A stretch of DNA of 64,000 nt, from positions 3,106,001 to 3,170,000 of the forward strand of contig CAMQGK010000058.1 of NCBI GenBank assembly GCA_947000775.1. Direction: 5' to 3'. Shown here piece after piece: positions 24,726 through 36,276 of the stretch (its first letter is position 1; the number at the start of each line of letters is the position of its first letter). The DNA is from Pterois miles (Eukaryota; Chordata; Actinopteri; Perciformes; Scorpaenidae). The translations under genes and the position numbers were made by a program. The notes under the pieces were generated by a model, which saw only the letters and a list, made by a program, of their open reading frames with translations, searched no databases and had not been told where the DNA came from.

Positions 24726-25249
24726 GTATATATGGATATGAACCACCCACATTTATCTCTCAGAAGCAATTCAAATGCAGGGAAAATAAATGAGAGGTAA
24801 CAGCCATATGCATGTACTGAAGATGAGATTATACATCGCTTTCTGTGTGTCCTTTTGTTTATGGAGCGGTCCCAGAGGAATTCCACAGCTTATTGGCAGA
24901 TAGAAATAGCTTGCATGGTTCTTTGTCCAGGCTTGCTACAAACACCTTAATACACACACTTAGTGAGTGGAAAGACAGGAATGAAAGGTGGACAATGGTG
25001 TGGACGAAAAAAACATGACTGCATGGGCACTGGGTGATAAATACCATAAAAAGACATTTCCCATGTCATTTTAATTGTGACAAAGACAAATCCAGCCAGA
25101 AGCGTGTTCTTTGTTCACAGGGTCATGGAAGCAATCAGTAAATTCAAGCTGAAGTGTAGCTGAAATCAATACAAACTAGATATAGTTCCTAATGTGCTTA
25201 TGGATTCCTCAGTGTGAAAAAAGGAAGCAGTTGTACTTCCTGTCTTTGT

Positions 25250-25860
25250 TACCTTCTGTTGAGATTGCTTGAGAAAACACATTGTACAAACAGAGGAAGG
25301 CTAGCAGCGCTGCAAGAGGTGCTTTAATTTATGGTGAGCCTGGCGGGGGGGCCATTGGGAAATAAATGGGTCACTTTGATTCACCCACAAATAGGACACT
25401 GAGGAAAATGATGATCCTTATTAATAACATCTGAAGTAAATCCAGGTTTATTTGACACAAGGAGCTATTATTCACAACACTTCTAAATTACAGCCAGCAC
25501 AGACGACATTATCCTTTCTACTCCAGGATGAGACATAATGATGTTAAAAATAAGTCTTAATGAATTTGTTTGCCCCACCAATTTTATCTCCAGTCCCATC
25601 CAGTCTCCTGACAAATGTCTCAGCATAGTAAGAAATGGACATGGAAAAGATTATTCAGTGCTGCTCACATGGGAATGAAAAATCAATATTGACCTTGTTG
25701 GAAAAAAGCCAAGGGAGACCTATATAATTTGCGAGGGAGTCAGCAGGAGGAAAAAGTGCTCTTGTTTTGTTGGAGTCAAGCAGGCCCCATATGATTGTGT
25801 GAGGAAGGATGTTAGGCCTTCTTCAGGGACATCTCTCACAAATACTCAGTGATAACAAAA
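25250..25860. promoter_or_regulatory. Candidate conserved non-coding element
   Basis: A 600-base stretch without recognisable repeats. It is rich in homeodomain-like AT words (tttaatttatgg, ttaataac, ccaattttatc) set in mixed-composition DNA, the usual texture of deeply conserved intronic elements. Prediction only. Confidence 0.28.
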
Positions 25861-27324
25861 GAAGAATAAGGTGAAATTGTAGCCCGCTTTACCGTTTACT
25901 GCTACTATCTCCCCATTGTACATCACATTTTGATATTGATTTCAATTCTTTTGATGAAGCAGAAATAACTATCCATCACAAGCAGCCAGTGTCTGTCTGA
26001 GCAAGTCATTTCCTGTATTATTTTGTCCTAAAATTTCTCTTTGTTAAAGCAAATATGGTCAATTCATTGTTTAGACAAATAAATAATCAACAGAAAACAC
26101 TTTTAACTGCCATAAAAAAAAAATAAAACAAAAAAGGAATAAATAACATACTATGGATTAGGCAATGAGTAATATATGAACAAACTCTCGTAGAAATGAT
26201 ACTGGAAAGTTTGGTGTATGTATGTGAACTTAAGAAAAGACATGTTTAGGAAGCAAAATAGGAAAAAATGTCCAAATTGAACAGCACATAAAAAAATGTG
26301 TTTTTGCCTGCAGTGTCTTGCCTCAGTTATGGAAAGCCGGTCGCATAACACAATAATCAGTTGTCAACCAAGTATGTCAATCAGCCAACAAAATAACTGA
26401 CATAAAATAACAATGAAAAAAAAGACTGAGATTATTTTCCCTTTATTTTCTTATTTACTACCATTATTAGTAATCGTATATTATTGATAGTAGTGCAAAG
26501 ATCTGCTTCACAGGAATCACCTCAGCCCAGGATGCGGCCATGGGTATTTTGACAGTTTGAGTTTATTGGTGAAGGAAGACACGACCTTTATTTGAGTCGG
26601 ATAACAACAGAAGGGATGAAGTGTCTGTGCTCCCCTCTTGGATGAAGTCAGTAGGTGTGTGCAGCGAGTCATACAACCTCTCTGTAACTTTAAGAATGTG
26701 GCCCTGCTATGTAATGTGAGCCTGTTTAATCGGCATGTACTCCTGTGAAATCTAGCATAAGCTTGCTGACACTTTGTTTCTGTTTGGCATACGCTCTATT
26801 TGACGGCCTCTGACCTACTTGTGAGCTGCTGCCCATCAGAATGCTGCTTAGCGCTCTTACATACCTAAGTTGGTCAGAGATCACTGAGGGGATCAACATC
26901 AGATTAAAACAACAGATTAGCAATTGAGCACATAAGGCTGTAGCCATTTATGTAAAGGGTGTGGTAAACCACTTGCTTCTCAACATTTTTAAATTAAACA
27001 AAAACATCTTCTCCAAACCCGCAGAGGGATTTATCTCCAGTCTCAATAGGGAAAGAGTATAATTTAGTTGAAGTAGTATGTATGATGCTTAGACCCTGTT
27101 GTTCATATAGTTATTATCACCACATGGCAGCTTATCAGCTTACCACAGCCCCACAAGACCCGGTACTCCATGAGGCCAACGTCTTCATGCACTGAAATTC
27201 TAATGTTTCTATTTACATACTGTACATGACTTTATATTTATAGGAGAAACGCCCCGACAGTGTCAGAGCACAAGGTCTTCAAATGTCTTGTCTTGTTTGA
27301 CGAACAGTTTGATAGTCAACATTG

Positions 27325-27400
27325 TTGATCATTTCTGTTTTGATCAACTAATTGATTAACTGATGAAATCATTAAATATTAATTGTTTTAGCACTAATCT
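27325..27400. repeat. Degraded hAT-type MITE fragment
   Basis: Contains gatcaactaattgattaact followed by gttttagcact, the reverse-strand counterpart of the agctgaaac/attagtcgat element ends. Confidence 0.4.
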
Positions 27401-27519
27401 TTATCATGTCCCTTTCTATGCTAATAATACAAAATATACTCTACATGTAATTTTGACAGTGAACTAGCGCAACATATCCTCATACAGCTGTTCATATGAA
27501 TAGTTAGTTTGAAATTTTT

Positions 27520-27715
27520 AGTTAAGTTTAGGCAACAAAACTTCTTGGTCCATAATTTAGGTTAAGATAACTATGGAAGTGGCGTTACTTAAGTACAGAA
27601 GTTACGTGACAAATGAGTCAACGCTGACTTCTGGTTTCATGTAGGACACGAACAGTGACGTCCTGGTTGAATGCCCATTGTTTTTAGAACCACCTCGACC
27701 TCCTCCCTGCACAGA
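27520..27715 (+). repeat. Copy of the GTTTAGG/cacgggaca dispersed repeat family
   Basis: In order: gttaagtttaggcaacaaaa, ggcgttacttaagtacagaa, gttacgtgacaaatgagtca, acgctgacttctggtttcat, gtaggacacgaacagtgacg, tcctggttga. It is immediately followed by a SINE at 27745. Confidence 0.75.
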
Positions 27716-27744
27716 CTCTTAATAGTTCCCGGTTCATGATTACA

Positions 27745-27998
27745 GGGGTGGCACGGCAGTGACATGGTTAGGTCTGCCGCCTCACAGCAAGAGGGACGCA
27801 GGTTAGAATCCGACTTGGGGCTCTTAGGTGTAGAGTTTGCATGTTCTCCCCGAGTTAGCGTGGGTTTTCTCCAGGTTCTCCGGCTTCCTCCCACAGTCCA
27901 AAGACATGCAGGTTAATTGATGACCCTAAATTTATCACAGGTCTGAATATGAGCATGAATGGTTGCCTGTCTCAATGTGTCAGCCCTGCAAGGGGCTA
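27745..27998 (+). mobile_element. tRNA-derived SINE, second copy
   Basis: Same structure as 22841-23150: ggggtggcacggcagtgac head, gcctcacagcaagagggac, a degenerate B box ggttagaatccg, gagtttgcatgttctcccc, tccggcttcctcccacagtc, caaagacatgcaggttaatt, and gtgtcagccctgcaagggg. The tail after that is missing, so the copy is 3' truncated. Confidence 0.85.
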
Positions 27999-28032
27999 AT
28001 GCTAATGCTAATCTCTAATGCACCAAAGTCCA

Positions 28033-28033
28033 C

Positions 28034-28063
<30 letters not shown>
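28033..28063. repeat. (TTA)n microsatellite
   Basis: About ten TTA units next to the truncated SINE end. Confidence 0.95.
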
Positions 28064-28064
<1 letters not shown>

Positions 28065-28740
28065 CACTGCTAATATTATTTCACCATTTTTGTACCGTCT
28101 GTATTTACACTGTGGGACAGTGCATCCCAGTGATTTTAGTCTGCATGCTGGCATTTATAAGCATACTTCATTGTATTGTATAACATAGTCAAAATATGGT
28201 TTTATATAGTTCAGCATGCAACTTGGGCACAAAATGGCAATAATCTTCATTTCTGGTGGACTGATCTATGTTGCTGCCATGTGATCACATGACGACTCAC
28301 CTCAGATTTTCATCAGACCTCCTGATTCAAATCCTGTCTATTGATTGGCAGGAAGCAGAAATTTATTTCCATACATGACTGACACAGTCTCATCCAGAAC
28401 ATTGTGTCTTCATTTCTCTTTGCTGAGCTGCAGCAGCTCTTCTGCTGGTGAGATTTTAATTGGATTACCATAACCTAATTCATCCAATAGATGGATGCAA
28501 ATCAGACCATAAATCAAGTGAGACAAAACAAGAGCTACATGGCAGGAAATCGCTGCGTGAGCCATTATTTTTGAACAACTTTCCCTTCATTACAAAGAAA
28601 AAAAGACTTTTGTCCACAGCATGCTGTGGCAGTCTGGGTATTGACGAAAACATCCTGGCATCCATAGTTCATATAAGGCCCGCGTACAGAATTCAAGGAA
28701 GCGTGGAAAACTAAGTATGAGAGGGAAGGTAGTGGATGTG

Positions 28741-28813
28741 AATAAGCAGGGTGGGGGATGGGGTGAGCTAACTGGGGGAGGGGGGGTGAGCTAACTAGGG
28801 GGGGGGGGGGGGG
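28741..28813. repeat. G-rich tract with duplicated gtgagctaact and a G run
   Basis: Two copies of ggtgagctaact separated by G blocks end in sixteen consecutive Gs (28798-28813). The plus strand could form G-quadruplexes. The G run is also a likely place for sequencing length error. Confidence 0.85.
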
Positions 28814-28926
28814 ATTTATGGCTCAAAGTGCCACATCATCACACAGAGCTGGTATTTCCTGCCAGGACTCCAGGCAGCTCAGGCCAGCGTTGTGTAAGCA
28901 GATGGCCAAGATACTATGAATTATAT

Positions 28927-28928
28927 CA

Positions 28929-28961
<33 letters not shown>

Positions 28962-28962
28962 C
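28927..28962. repeat. (CA)n microsatellite
   Basis: CA repeat with one early interruption (catac). Confidence 0.95.
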
Positions 28963-29599
28963 ACTTCTAGCCCTTTTTGTAACTGAAGTCAGACAGAACC
29001 TTGAAAATATATTTCATGTTTTTTGAATGTGGGTGAGAAACCATTTCTTCTCAAGGAATGTAACTTCTGATACTCAGGATTGAAAAGTGACCTCTGTGGA
29101 CATGAAGCTCTGCCCTCCTGCTGCTGCAGACACACCAACAGCTGCTGATTTATCTCTTGTCTTCTGCTCCATTCTCACAAATCAGGACTTTTTCATGTGA
29201 CATTTTGTGTTTACGCTGTAACAACTGCAACGTAAAATGTAGCGAAGGACAGCACTTGAGATTCAAAAACAGCAGCAGCAATTCAGAGTTCAGACCTTTT
29301 GTTGGTCAACAGAAGGAAGCGGCTCAATTTCCAAAATCAAAGCAGCCAGCAGCATTGAACAGGTTTTGGGTTACACAAACCTGAGCGATGTCGCTTCAGC
29401 AGGGTTAATCCTGGTTAAAGGAGTTCACAGCTGATTCATCCTCACAATGGGTACAGCATTTCAATAATTACCCACTAAAAGTCCTGCTATTTTCCCAACC
29501 TTTATCAGATTTTAACAGAACTTGTTATGTACGTTCAGGTCTTAGTGCAGGATGTCTACATTGAGTTTAAACAGGAGTGCTCAAAGACAACTAAGCTAA

Positions 29600-29920
29600 G
29601 CCCCGCCAGAAGTTATTTAACCAAAATTTATGATGATTGGACAAAGTGTTAATGAGTTCTGGCTAATTTCTTGCTAAACCCTGCCCTTTAGAAAGTTTTT
29701 ACCTTTTTTTTATCTTGATCTTGCTCATTTTTAATAGAACTATATATCTTAGTCCCACAAGGTTGTATAGCAAATGTGGTGGTAATAGAGTCAAAGTCTA
29801 CGAAGTTCAATTCATATTAGTGTTTTCACATTATACAAATTAACCGAAAAATCCATCTTAGTGGCTTTTATTGCTCAAAAGGCTTTCTGTAGAGGACACT
29901 GAGATGTAGATGTGTTTGTA
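29600..29920 (+). repeat. Dispersed repeat unit 1 (cttgctcattt...atacaaatta)
   Basis: Matches 30290-30600 in order: atgattggacaaa, ttaatgagttctggctaa, gatcttgctcatttttaata, gaactatatatct, cacaaggttgtat, attcatattagtgttttcac, attatacaaatta, aaaatccatc. Two diverged units about 690 bases apart in the same orientation suggest either two insertions or an internally duplicated element. Confidence 0.7.
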
Positions 29921-30289
29921 CTTTTGAAGGGGCCGGCCTTCATCATTTTTTCAGTTGTTAGCATTTTGTCAGTTAGAGTGCCTCATAAGGCCAATTGTCA
30001 TATTTTATGAGAAGAATTTCATCAGTATATCACTTCCAGGTATTTTACCAAGTTTCATGTCTTTATTTAGTTTCAGTTCACAGCAAATATAGAAAAGGCA
30101 TAACAAGCATATAATGCTAAATTGGCTGTGCCCATATGCACCAATCAATATGACACTTCAGATCGTGGTTAATACTCCAGAGCATGTGCAGTGGTGAAAT
30201 TCTGTCCACAAGGTTTTGAGGTTCTTGTTTTTGGTATTAAGGTACCCAGTGGGTTGAGCGCAAAATGCTTTAGGAGGCCTAATTCCCAA

Positions 30290-30600
30290 GAAGGTCTGAA
30301 GTTATATGTGATTGATTGGACAAATTCTTAATAGGTTATGGCTAACATTCTGTTTAGCCCCACCCTTTATGATTTTTTATTGATAGCAGCCATATTTATT
30401 TGACCGATCTTGCTCATTTATAATAGAAATGTGTATCTGAGGCCCATAAGGTTATATGTTAAATTTGGAGTAGATAAATAACAGTCAAAATGGCTGAAGT
30501 TTTATTCATATTACTGTTTTCACATAATACAAATTAGTAAAAAAAAATCCATCATGGTGGACTTCTGTGGTCCAGGAGACTTTTTTATAGAGCACATGGA
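30290..30600 (+). repeat. Dispersed repeat unit 2 (partner of 29600-29920)
   Basis: Reads tgattggacaaattcttaat, ggttatggctaac, gatcttgctcatttataata, gaaatgtgtatct, cataaggttatat, attcatattactgttttcac, ataatacaaatta, aaatccatcatggtggactt. The family is non-coding and of unknown class. Confidence 0.7.
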
Positions 30601-30821
30601 GCTGGACTCACGGTGTGGGGGGTGTGTCCACGTTTGGACGTTAATCACAGTGCCACCATGTGGCCGATTGAGGTCATGTTTCTTGACAAGCATTTGCACA
30701 TACAATATATAATACAGTATAATATATAATAATGCTATACTGTATCTATATAATCTCAAGAACACTACAGATTTTAATCAATAGTTCACATGCAACGATT
30801 TTTGGCAAACAATAGCTATGT

Positions 30822-31242
30822 TTACATGGACAAAAATAATGGGAATAAAGGCCCAATCAGATTAAAAATGCTTCATCAATCGGAAGATTCTGATCCGATA
30901 CGGCCCAATCGGAAAGAAAGTTCATTCCGAATGAGATAGGTGGTTTATGTCGATTGTTGTTCTGATCGGCGTCCATGTACTTACCCATAAGGATCATTTC
31001 TTCCTGGTTGGGGTAAAATTATTTCCATTGTACAGCTTCTTCTTCTTCTACTGTTTCCAGAAAAGTAGACAACTCTGCACATAACCAAAAGATTTATTCT
31101 GATTAAACACGCGGTGCACATATACGCACGTCATGATCGGATCATTTTATTTAGTGTCCGTGTAAACAGTGGATTAGGAGTTTCCGATCAACCGAGGTTC
31201 AGATCGGATGGGAGAAATTTGGCGCATGTAAACGTAGCGAAT
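30822..31242. mobile_element. MITE-like element with terminal inverted repeats
   Basis: The left end gctatgtttacatggac and the right end gcgcatgtaaacgtagc are inverted copies of one another (core GCTAYGTTTACATG). About 400 bases lie between them, with several internal words repeated in both orientations (gatcgg, ccgatc, gattctgatccgat). There is no transposase frame. This is a non-autonomous DNA element. Exact target duplication was not resolved. Confidence 0.65.
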
Positions 31243-31334
31243 GGCTCAGATCGCCCCAAACGTTACAGGGATGTGATAAACGCAAATGTAAATCCCACTG
31301 TTTGCATAAAGTAAACTTTTTAAACTCACATTTT

Positions 31335-31465
31335 CTGCATATACTACTAGTATTTATACTATGACAGTTTTCCTATAATTAGCTTTAAAAATTTTGAATA
31401 TATCACCTTGCTTGCAGTATCGCAATATGCGGTAGTATCTTGAATTGTAACCCCTGTGTCATAAA
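31335..31465 (+). repeat. MITE-type fragment, copy 1 (cctaaaattag...aacccctgt)
   Basis: Shares with 34530-34630 the order tttatact, acagttttccta, aattag, ttaaaaatt, atatatc or atatatt, gcagtatcgcaatat, and aacccctgt followed by catga or cataa. Same orientation. Confidence 0.6.
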
Positions 31466-32684
31466 ACAAATATATATACATATATAAATATTATATTGCC
31501 AGATTATTGCCAATACACAGTCCTAGACATAAAATAATAAATCACTGGCTGCCTGAAACGAAGGAGACTACATTAACACATGTAGTAAACACAGACATGC
31601 TTTGTTTAAAATACAAAAAAGCCTTATTAATCCCAGCTTGTGGCATTAATAAGTCTAAGTGTGTTGTCGACATTGTTGTCCCACAATGCAACACACTACA
31701 GAAATGGAGTGGCTACTTACTGTAAAGTGGTGCGCTGGTTCAGATGACAGCTCAGTAAGCACAGAAAGGAAAAAAGATCTGCAGGGCTCCTGTTAACCCC
31801 TCGTTCCTTCCCTTCTCTGTGCACCGTGGACAGTTTTCATACACATATTCATTTAGCTTTACGCAGCATGCAGGCAGTGAGAGAGTATTGAAGGTTTACC
31901 GTGATTTATAAAGAATAAGTCCCAGGAATCTATCACTTTGATTTAAACACAGAGCTGCAGATAATTAAGCATGTCATTGTGTTTATTCTAACTTTCTGAT
32001 GTTGATCTTTAATATTGCTCAAAGGTTAAAGAATGCCAATTTTCCTTAATAGACAAAAGTTTATATATTCTCTCTTTCTCTTCGTTGCCTTTACCGACAC
32101 TTCGCTGCATTTCTTGGAGCATTACAGCAGCCATCTGTAGATCAGTGAAATACTGTTAAGCCAAAGGTGTGCAATAACTTAGCATTTAGTATTTACGTAT
32201 ATGCTACAAATAAAATTAGACAGTCTTCCTGGGAAAAGGTAAGAATTCCTGTAAAATTCCCGTTGTGAAAGCCTAACAGGGCCCCTCTTCAGGAGAAGGC
32301 CTCATGAAGCAGGAGCAATGTCTTTATCATTTCAGTTGATTTTGTGCTTCAGTGATGGCCAACGCGACTTGTTTTGTTTCTGGTTGACAACCTCTACTTC
32401 TTCTACTCTGTTTATTGGCACATTACAGCCATATATAACTGAGTTTATTTGCAGTAAACCCGTTGATAGAAGCACACCTAATTTGCATTTCTTTTTTGAG
32501 GCGTTTCAACACTTATCTTAACTTTGTTATTTGTAGTTATATACACATGAGCTAGTGCGGAGTGGCTTCAAGCTTTAGGCTGGGATAGTGACTTTTCAGC
32601 ATATTGTAATTCAAGTAGTACCCCAGAGTAGGCACTAAACACAAAAAAACAAAAAAACAAAAAAGCAGCCAGAATCTGAAAATA

Positions 32685-32705
32685 CCCCCCCCCCCCCCCC
32701 CCCCC
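32685..32705. repeat. C homopolymer
   Basis: Twenty-one consecutive Cs, preceded by an A-rich stretch with three (A)nC units. It is prone to length error and its minus strand is a G run. Confidence 0.95.
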
Positions 32706-32749
32706 TTTCTCTGTGATAAGGCCCCCTAGGCAGTTGTTGCCAGCGCTGG

Positions 32750-32953
32750 AATATGTATTTATTTATTTATTTTTACACAAACAACTAACATACAGAGCAG
32801 GGAGAGGCAGAAATCCCACCGGGCTTCTTTGAAGCCTCCACCTAGAGACAAGATTCATATACAGAAATAATATGACTTCAGAATAGTGACAAACAATTAG
32901 AACCAGATAGATATAATAACAATAACAGAAAATATATTTAAAAAAAAAAAGAA

Positions 32954-32991
<38 letters not shown>

Positions 32992-33320
32992 AAATGTATG
33001 TTAATGTATGTTTGTGTTTGTGAGGTGGATATTGGTTTAAACATCTACAATAAAATCTATATAATCATACTCAACACTAGTGAAAACACACAGATACATG
33101 GAAAACATGAGGAACAGCAATTATTAAACAGCAGTTAACTGACGCTTTTAGCATCTTTTGAAACAGATCATAGATGAACCGTTTTTGATAGATGTGAAAA
33201 GCTACTCCATAATTTGGTACCCTAAATCTTACCGAAAATTGTTGTCTACTAGTGAGAAATGGAGGATGAAGATCTAGATATTAACAGGCTGAGTAAGAAT
33301 GGACCCGAGAATTTGCTTAG
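32750..33320. repeat. Possible LINE 3' region with internal (TG)n
   Basis: It begins with a (TTTA)n run at 32755-32772 and has the plain AT-rich, frame-poor texture of fish LINE 3' ends, with an internal TG microsatellite at 32957-32987. Only one copy is visible in the window, so the call rests on general resemblance. Confidence 0.3.
32957..32987. repeat. (TG)n microsatellite
   Basis: About fifteen TG units, followed by a short degenerate atgtaaatgtatgtt series. Confidence 0.95.
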
Positions 33321-33659
33321 AAATAGGTCTTGAGTAAGTCGCTTATTGAATCAGGCTTTCACCATCTGAAGGGGTGAGCAGTCTCTCTGAGATGACCTGT
33401 GATGGCCAACGTCTCCTGACAGGGGAGAGAGCCATGAGGAGGAAGGAAGTCTAGGCTTCTCCCAAAACGCTTGAATTACTATATGCTGAAAGGTTATTAT
33501 TGCCACTTAAATGTTGTGACACATCCAGTGTCTGCAAAGCAAACAGTCCTAACAATGTGTATAGAGGAATATCAGTTTTAGAAAAAGTTAACAACCTCAT
33601 TGCCATAATCGTTAAATGAAATACTAGCCAGGCCTCATGAAGCCACGGTGGAATCAGCG

Positions 33660-33960
33660 AGGATCAGCTCACCTGCTACTGGGCTCAGAAAAATGCTGGG
33701 GCTCTTGTGTGCTCACCGGGGGTGATGTTTGTTGACTGCCCTATAAAAACAAAGGTATCATGGGAATGGCAGCCATTTGGAGTTGGCTTGTCAGACCCTA
33801 TAAAAGGCCTGCACACACAGGGAAGAGCTGTTGATTCGGAAAGCTCCCCCTCTCTACTGCTGAGGTTAATGAGACACACACACACACACACGGTCCACAT
33901 CCTCCTGCTGCAGGAAGGAGGGGGAGGCTTTTCACTGCTATATGGAAGAGGGTAAGACTT
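33660..33960 (+). promoter_or_regulatory. Possible cryptic promoter with two TATA-like boxes
   Basis: TATAAAA occurs at about 33742 and again as ctataaaagg at about 33799, set in locally GC-richer sequence that ends in a (CA)n tract at 33874-33890. No downstream exon could be defined, so promoter function is speculative. Confidence 0.15.
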
Positions 33961-34374
33961 TACTTTGCCCTCGGCTAGTTGTGTGTGTTTGCCTGTATTG
34001 ACCAGAGGCTCTTTGTCTGTGTATTTACGGCATTCACCTTCTACAGTTCAAATTACAGCACACACTAGTTGATGCACGGTAAGTGTAAGCACGTACACCT
34101 ACCAACTCAGTGCAAAGTCACGTTGCTAGTTGCAGCTGCGTCTAGTGAAACGCAAATATATATCAAAAAATTGTAATTCTGCTTACCACATGTTATAGTC
34201 TCAGTTGAGTCTGTAAAGAGTTATGTGGCTGGTAATTCAGTGTTCAGTGTTGGTAACTCTCACTGTAGTCTGGCAGCACGCACTGATGTGGTGCTTTGGA
34301 TAGATGCCGATTTAACTAGGATGTACAGTACTGTAGGTAACTGAGAGTTCAACCCTTCACACACCTGACTGGTA

Positions 34375-34660
34375 GTGGTGTAACAAAATACTGATACACT
34401 TGAGTATCTCAATATTATGTTTTGTGATACTGTACTGATTCTTAAAAATGCTGTATAGATTTTTAATAAATGGTTTACAAGCAGAGATTCTACTTAACTC
34501 AGATTTTATGCATTTGGTGGTGTGTTATTTATACTAACAGTTTTCCTAAAATTAGATTTAAAAATTGCAATATATTGTCTCACAATGTCGCAATATATCG
34601 CACCATGTTGAATAACCCCTGTATCATGATTTGTATTGTATCACAGCCCTACTGATTATA
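34375..34660 (+). mobile_element. hAT-type MITE, longer copy (gtgtaacaaaatac...gtatcacagccct)
   Basis: The ends agtggtgtaacaaaatactg and ttgtatcacagccctact are imperfect inverted repeats of a type common at the ends of fish MITEs. The inner part matches the fragment at 31335-31465. No coding capacity. Confidence 0.55.
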
Positions 34661-34887
34661 TGTTTGTTCCCCCACTGGGTGAAAATGTTGTAAAACTCAA
34701 ATTAATTTAGGAATATGGCATTTACATTTTGACTCAGGGTCTAAGATACAGGTAGAAAAGACAGAGATTAATGGAGTACCTTCCTTAATTCCCCTCTCAG
34801 CAGAGCTGATATTGTGCTTTAGCAGTGAATATTTCCAGACATGAATGAACTGGTGTAGTTGCACAGAAACCATATAAATGTGTGGTG

Positions 34888-35115
34888 TGGCACTCAGTTA
34901 TAATGACTTATACGGTCATGTAACATAATACTTCATAATTGCTGGTCACTCACTGACTCACTTTTTTGAAAGGATCATAATTCCCATAGTTGTCTTACAT
35001 TATATCCTTTTCATTTCATCATTATAATCACTGTTATAATGCATTATAAATGTGATTAGAAGTTACTCCAAGTAGTCGTTGTTTGCTTTGGGCATCACAG
35101 AAAGTGTTACCATGA
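34888..35115 (-). repeat. Palindrome-rich dispersed repeat, copy 2
   Basis: Inverted partner of 75-385. On the minus strand it reads acttggagtaac, ataatgcattataacagtga, ttataat, acaactatgggaattat, gtgaccagcaattatgaagt, attatg, aagtcattataa. Confidence 0.6.
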
Positions 35116-35711
35116 ATTGGTGACCTGAATTTCTTTGATTTGATTGTTTTGTTGTATTACTGCAGCAGGTGGTTTGATAAAAAAAAAAAGTGTGAAGCTC
35201 TGTGAAGTGTCCATGGGCAGATTTCCATGAAATCTATACTGGCTCAGGTTTATCCTCCGGCGAGCCTGAGGATAAATCTTTCTCAATGAACTTCTTCTTC
35301 TTTAGTGTGTAATGTGCATGGATACTTCAGCATGATTGACTTTTACACCAGCTGGTCCCTCCTCCTTCATTCACACAGTGTCTGTTGTCTGTACGGCTGG
35401 CCTCGGGCCTCAGGTCCTCCCTACTCTACAGCAGCTTTAGCTATTTGCTGTGGAATCTGGGTTTGAAGGCGATGAAGGAACCCAGCGATGCTTGGTAAGG
35501 GAAAACAGCAGCGTCGGTCCCCGTGGTGTGCCTTTGCATCCTCAGGCTCCTGTAAGTCTGCCAGCGCTGACGTCACAACATACTTTGTTTGACCCTTCTC
35601 ACAGCACTTACACTGCTGACTTCTTTGCCAGCGCTTGCATTGGCCCACATCCAGTTGGCTGAGTCCCACATGGATGCCTGAGATTTACACACTCCTCAAC
35701 CATAGGAACTA

Positions 35712-35722
35712 TGTGTGTGTGT

Positions 35723-35767
<45 letters not shown>
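35712..35767. repeat. (TG)n microsatellite
   Basis: TG repeat with a single TA interruption near its start. Confidence 0.97.
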
Positions 35768-35768
<1 letters not shown>

Positions 35769-35962
35769 ATGTTTGCATCCACACTTGTGAGGAACAATTG
35801 TTATTTTAGACTTTCTGAGTGAGGGTAGATTTATAGCTACAATCAAACCCTACTTGTGTGACCCATTGAACCCTGTTTCTGATGTACTATTTTTTTTATT
35901 TGTGTGATTGTAATGATTTGTAGAAGATATGCTGAAAGTGTTGAATTGCTGTAAATAATTAA

Positions 35963-36276
35963 GAAAGAAAGAAAGATATTCCTTTATTAGTCCCACAGTG
36001 GGGAAATTCAGTTTTACACTCTGTTGTTCACACAGTACAGTTCACACAGTACATATACATGTCAATGGAGAGATGTCAGAGTGATGGGGCTGCTACTGAC
36101 AAGCGCCCAGAGCAGTTGGGGGTTTGGTGCCTTGCTCAGGGGCACCTCGGCAGTGCCCAAGAGGTAAACTGGCACCTCTCCAGCAACCAGTTGGTCTTGG
36201 TCCATGGGGGATTTGAACCCGGGTCCTCCACATCCTAACCCAAGTCCTTACGGACTGAGCTACTGCCACCCATCAA
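35963..36276 (-). mobile_element. tRNA-derived SINE on the minus strand
   Basis: On the minus strand the head reads gggtggcagtagctcagtcc (A-box region) and 30 to 40 bases later acccgggttcaaatccccc (B box). A body with gcccctgagcaaggcacc follows, and the 3' tail is ccccactgtgggactaataa, then aggaatatctttctttcttt. The tail resembles fish L2-type LINE ends, which supply the mobilising enzyme for such SINEs. The copy appears full length and ends in a (TTTC)n stretch. Confidence 0.85.
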
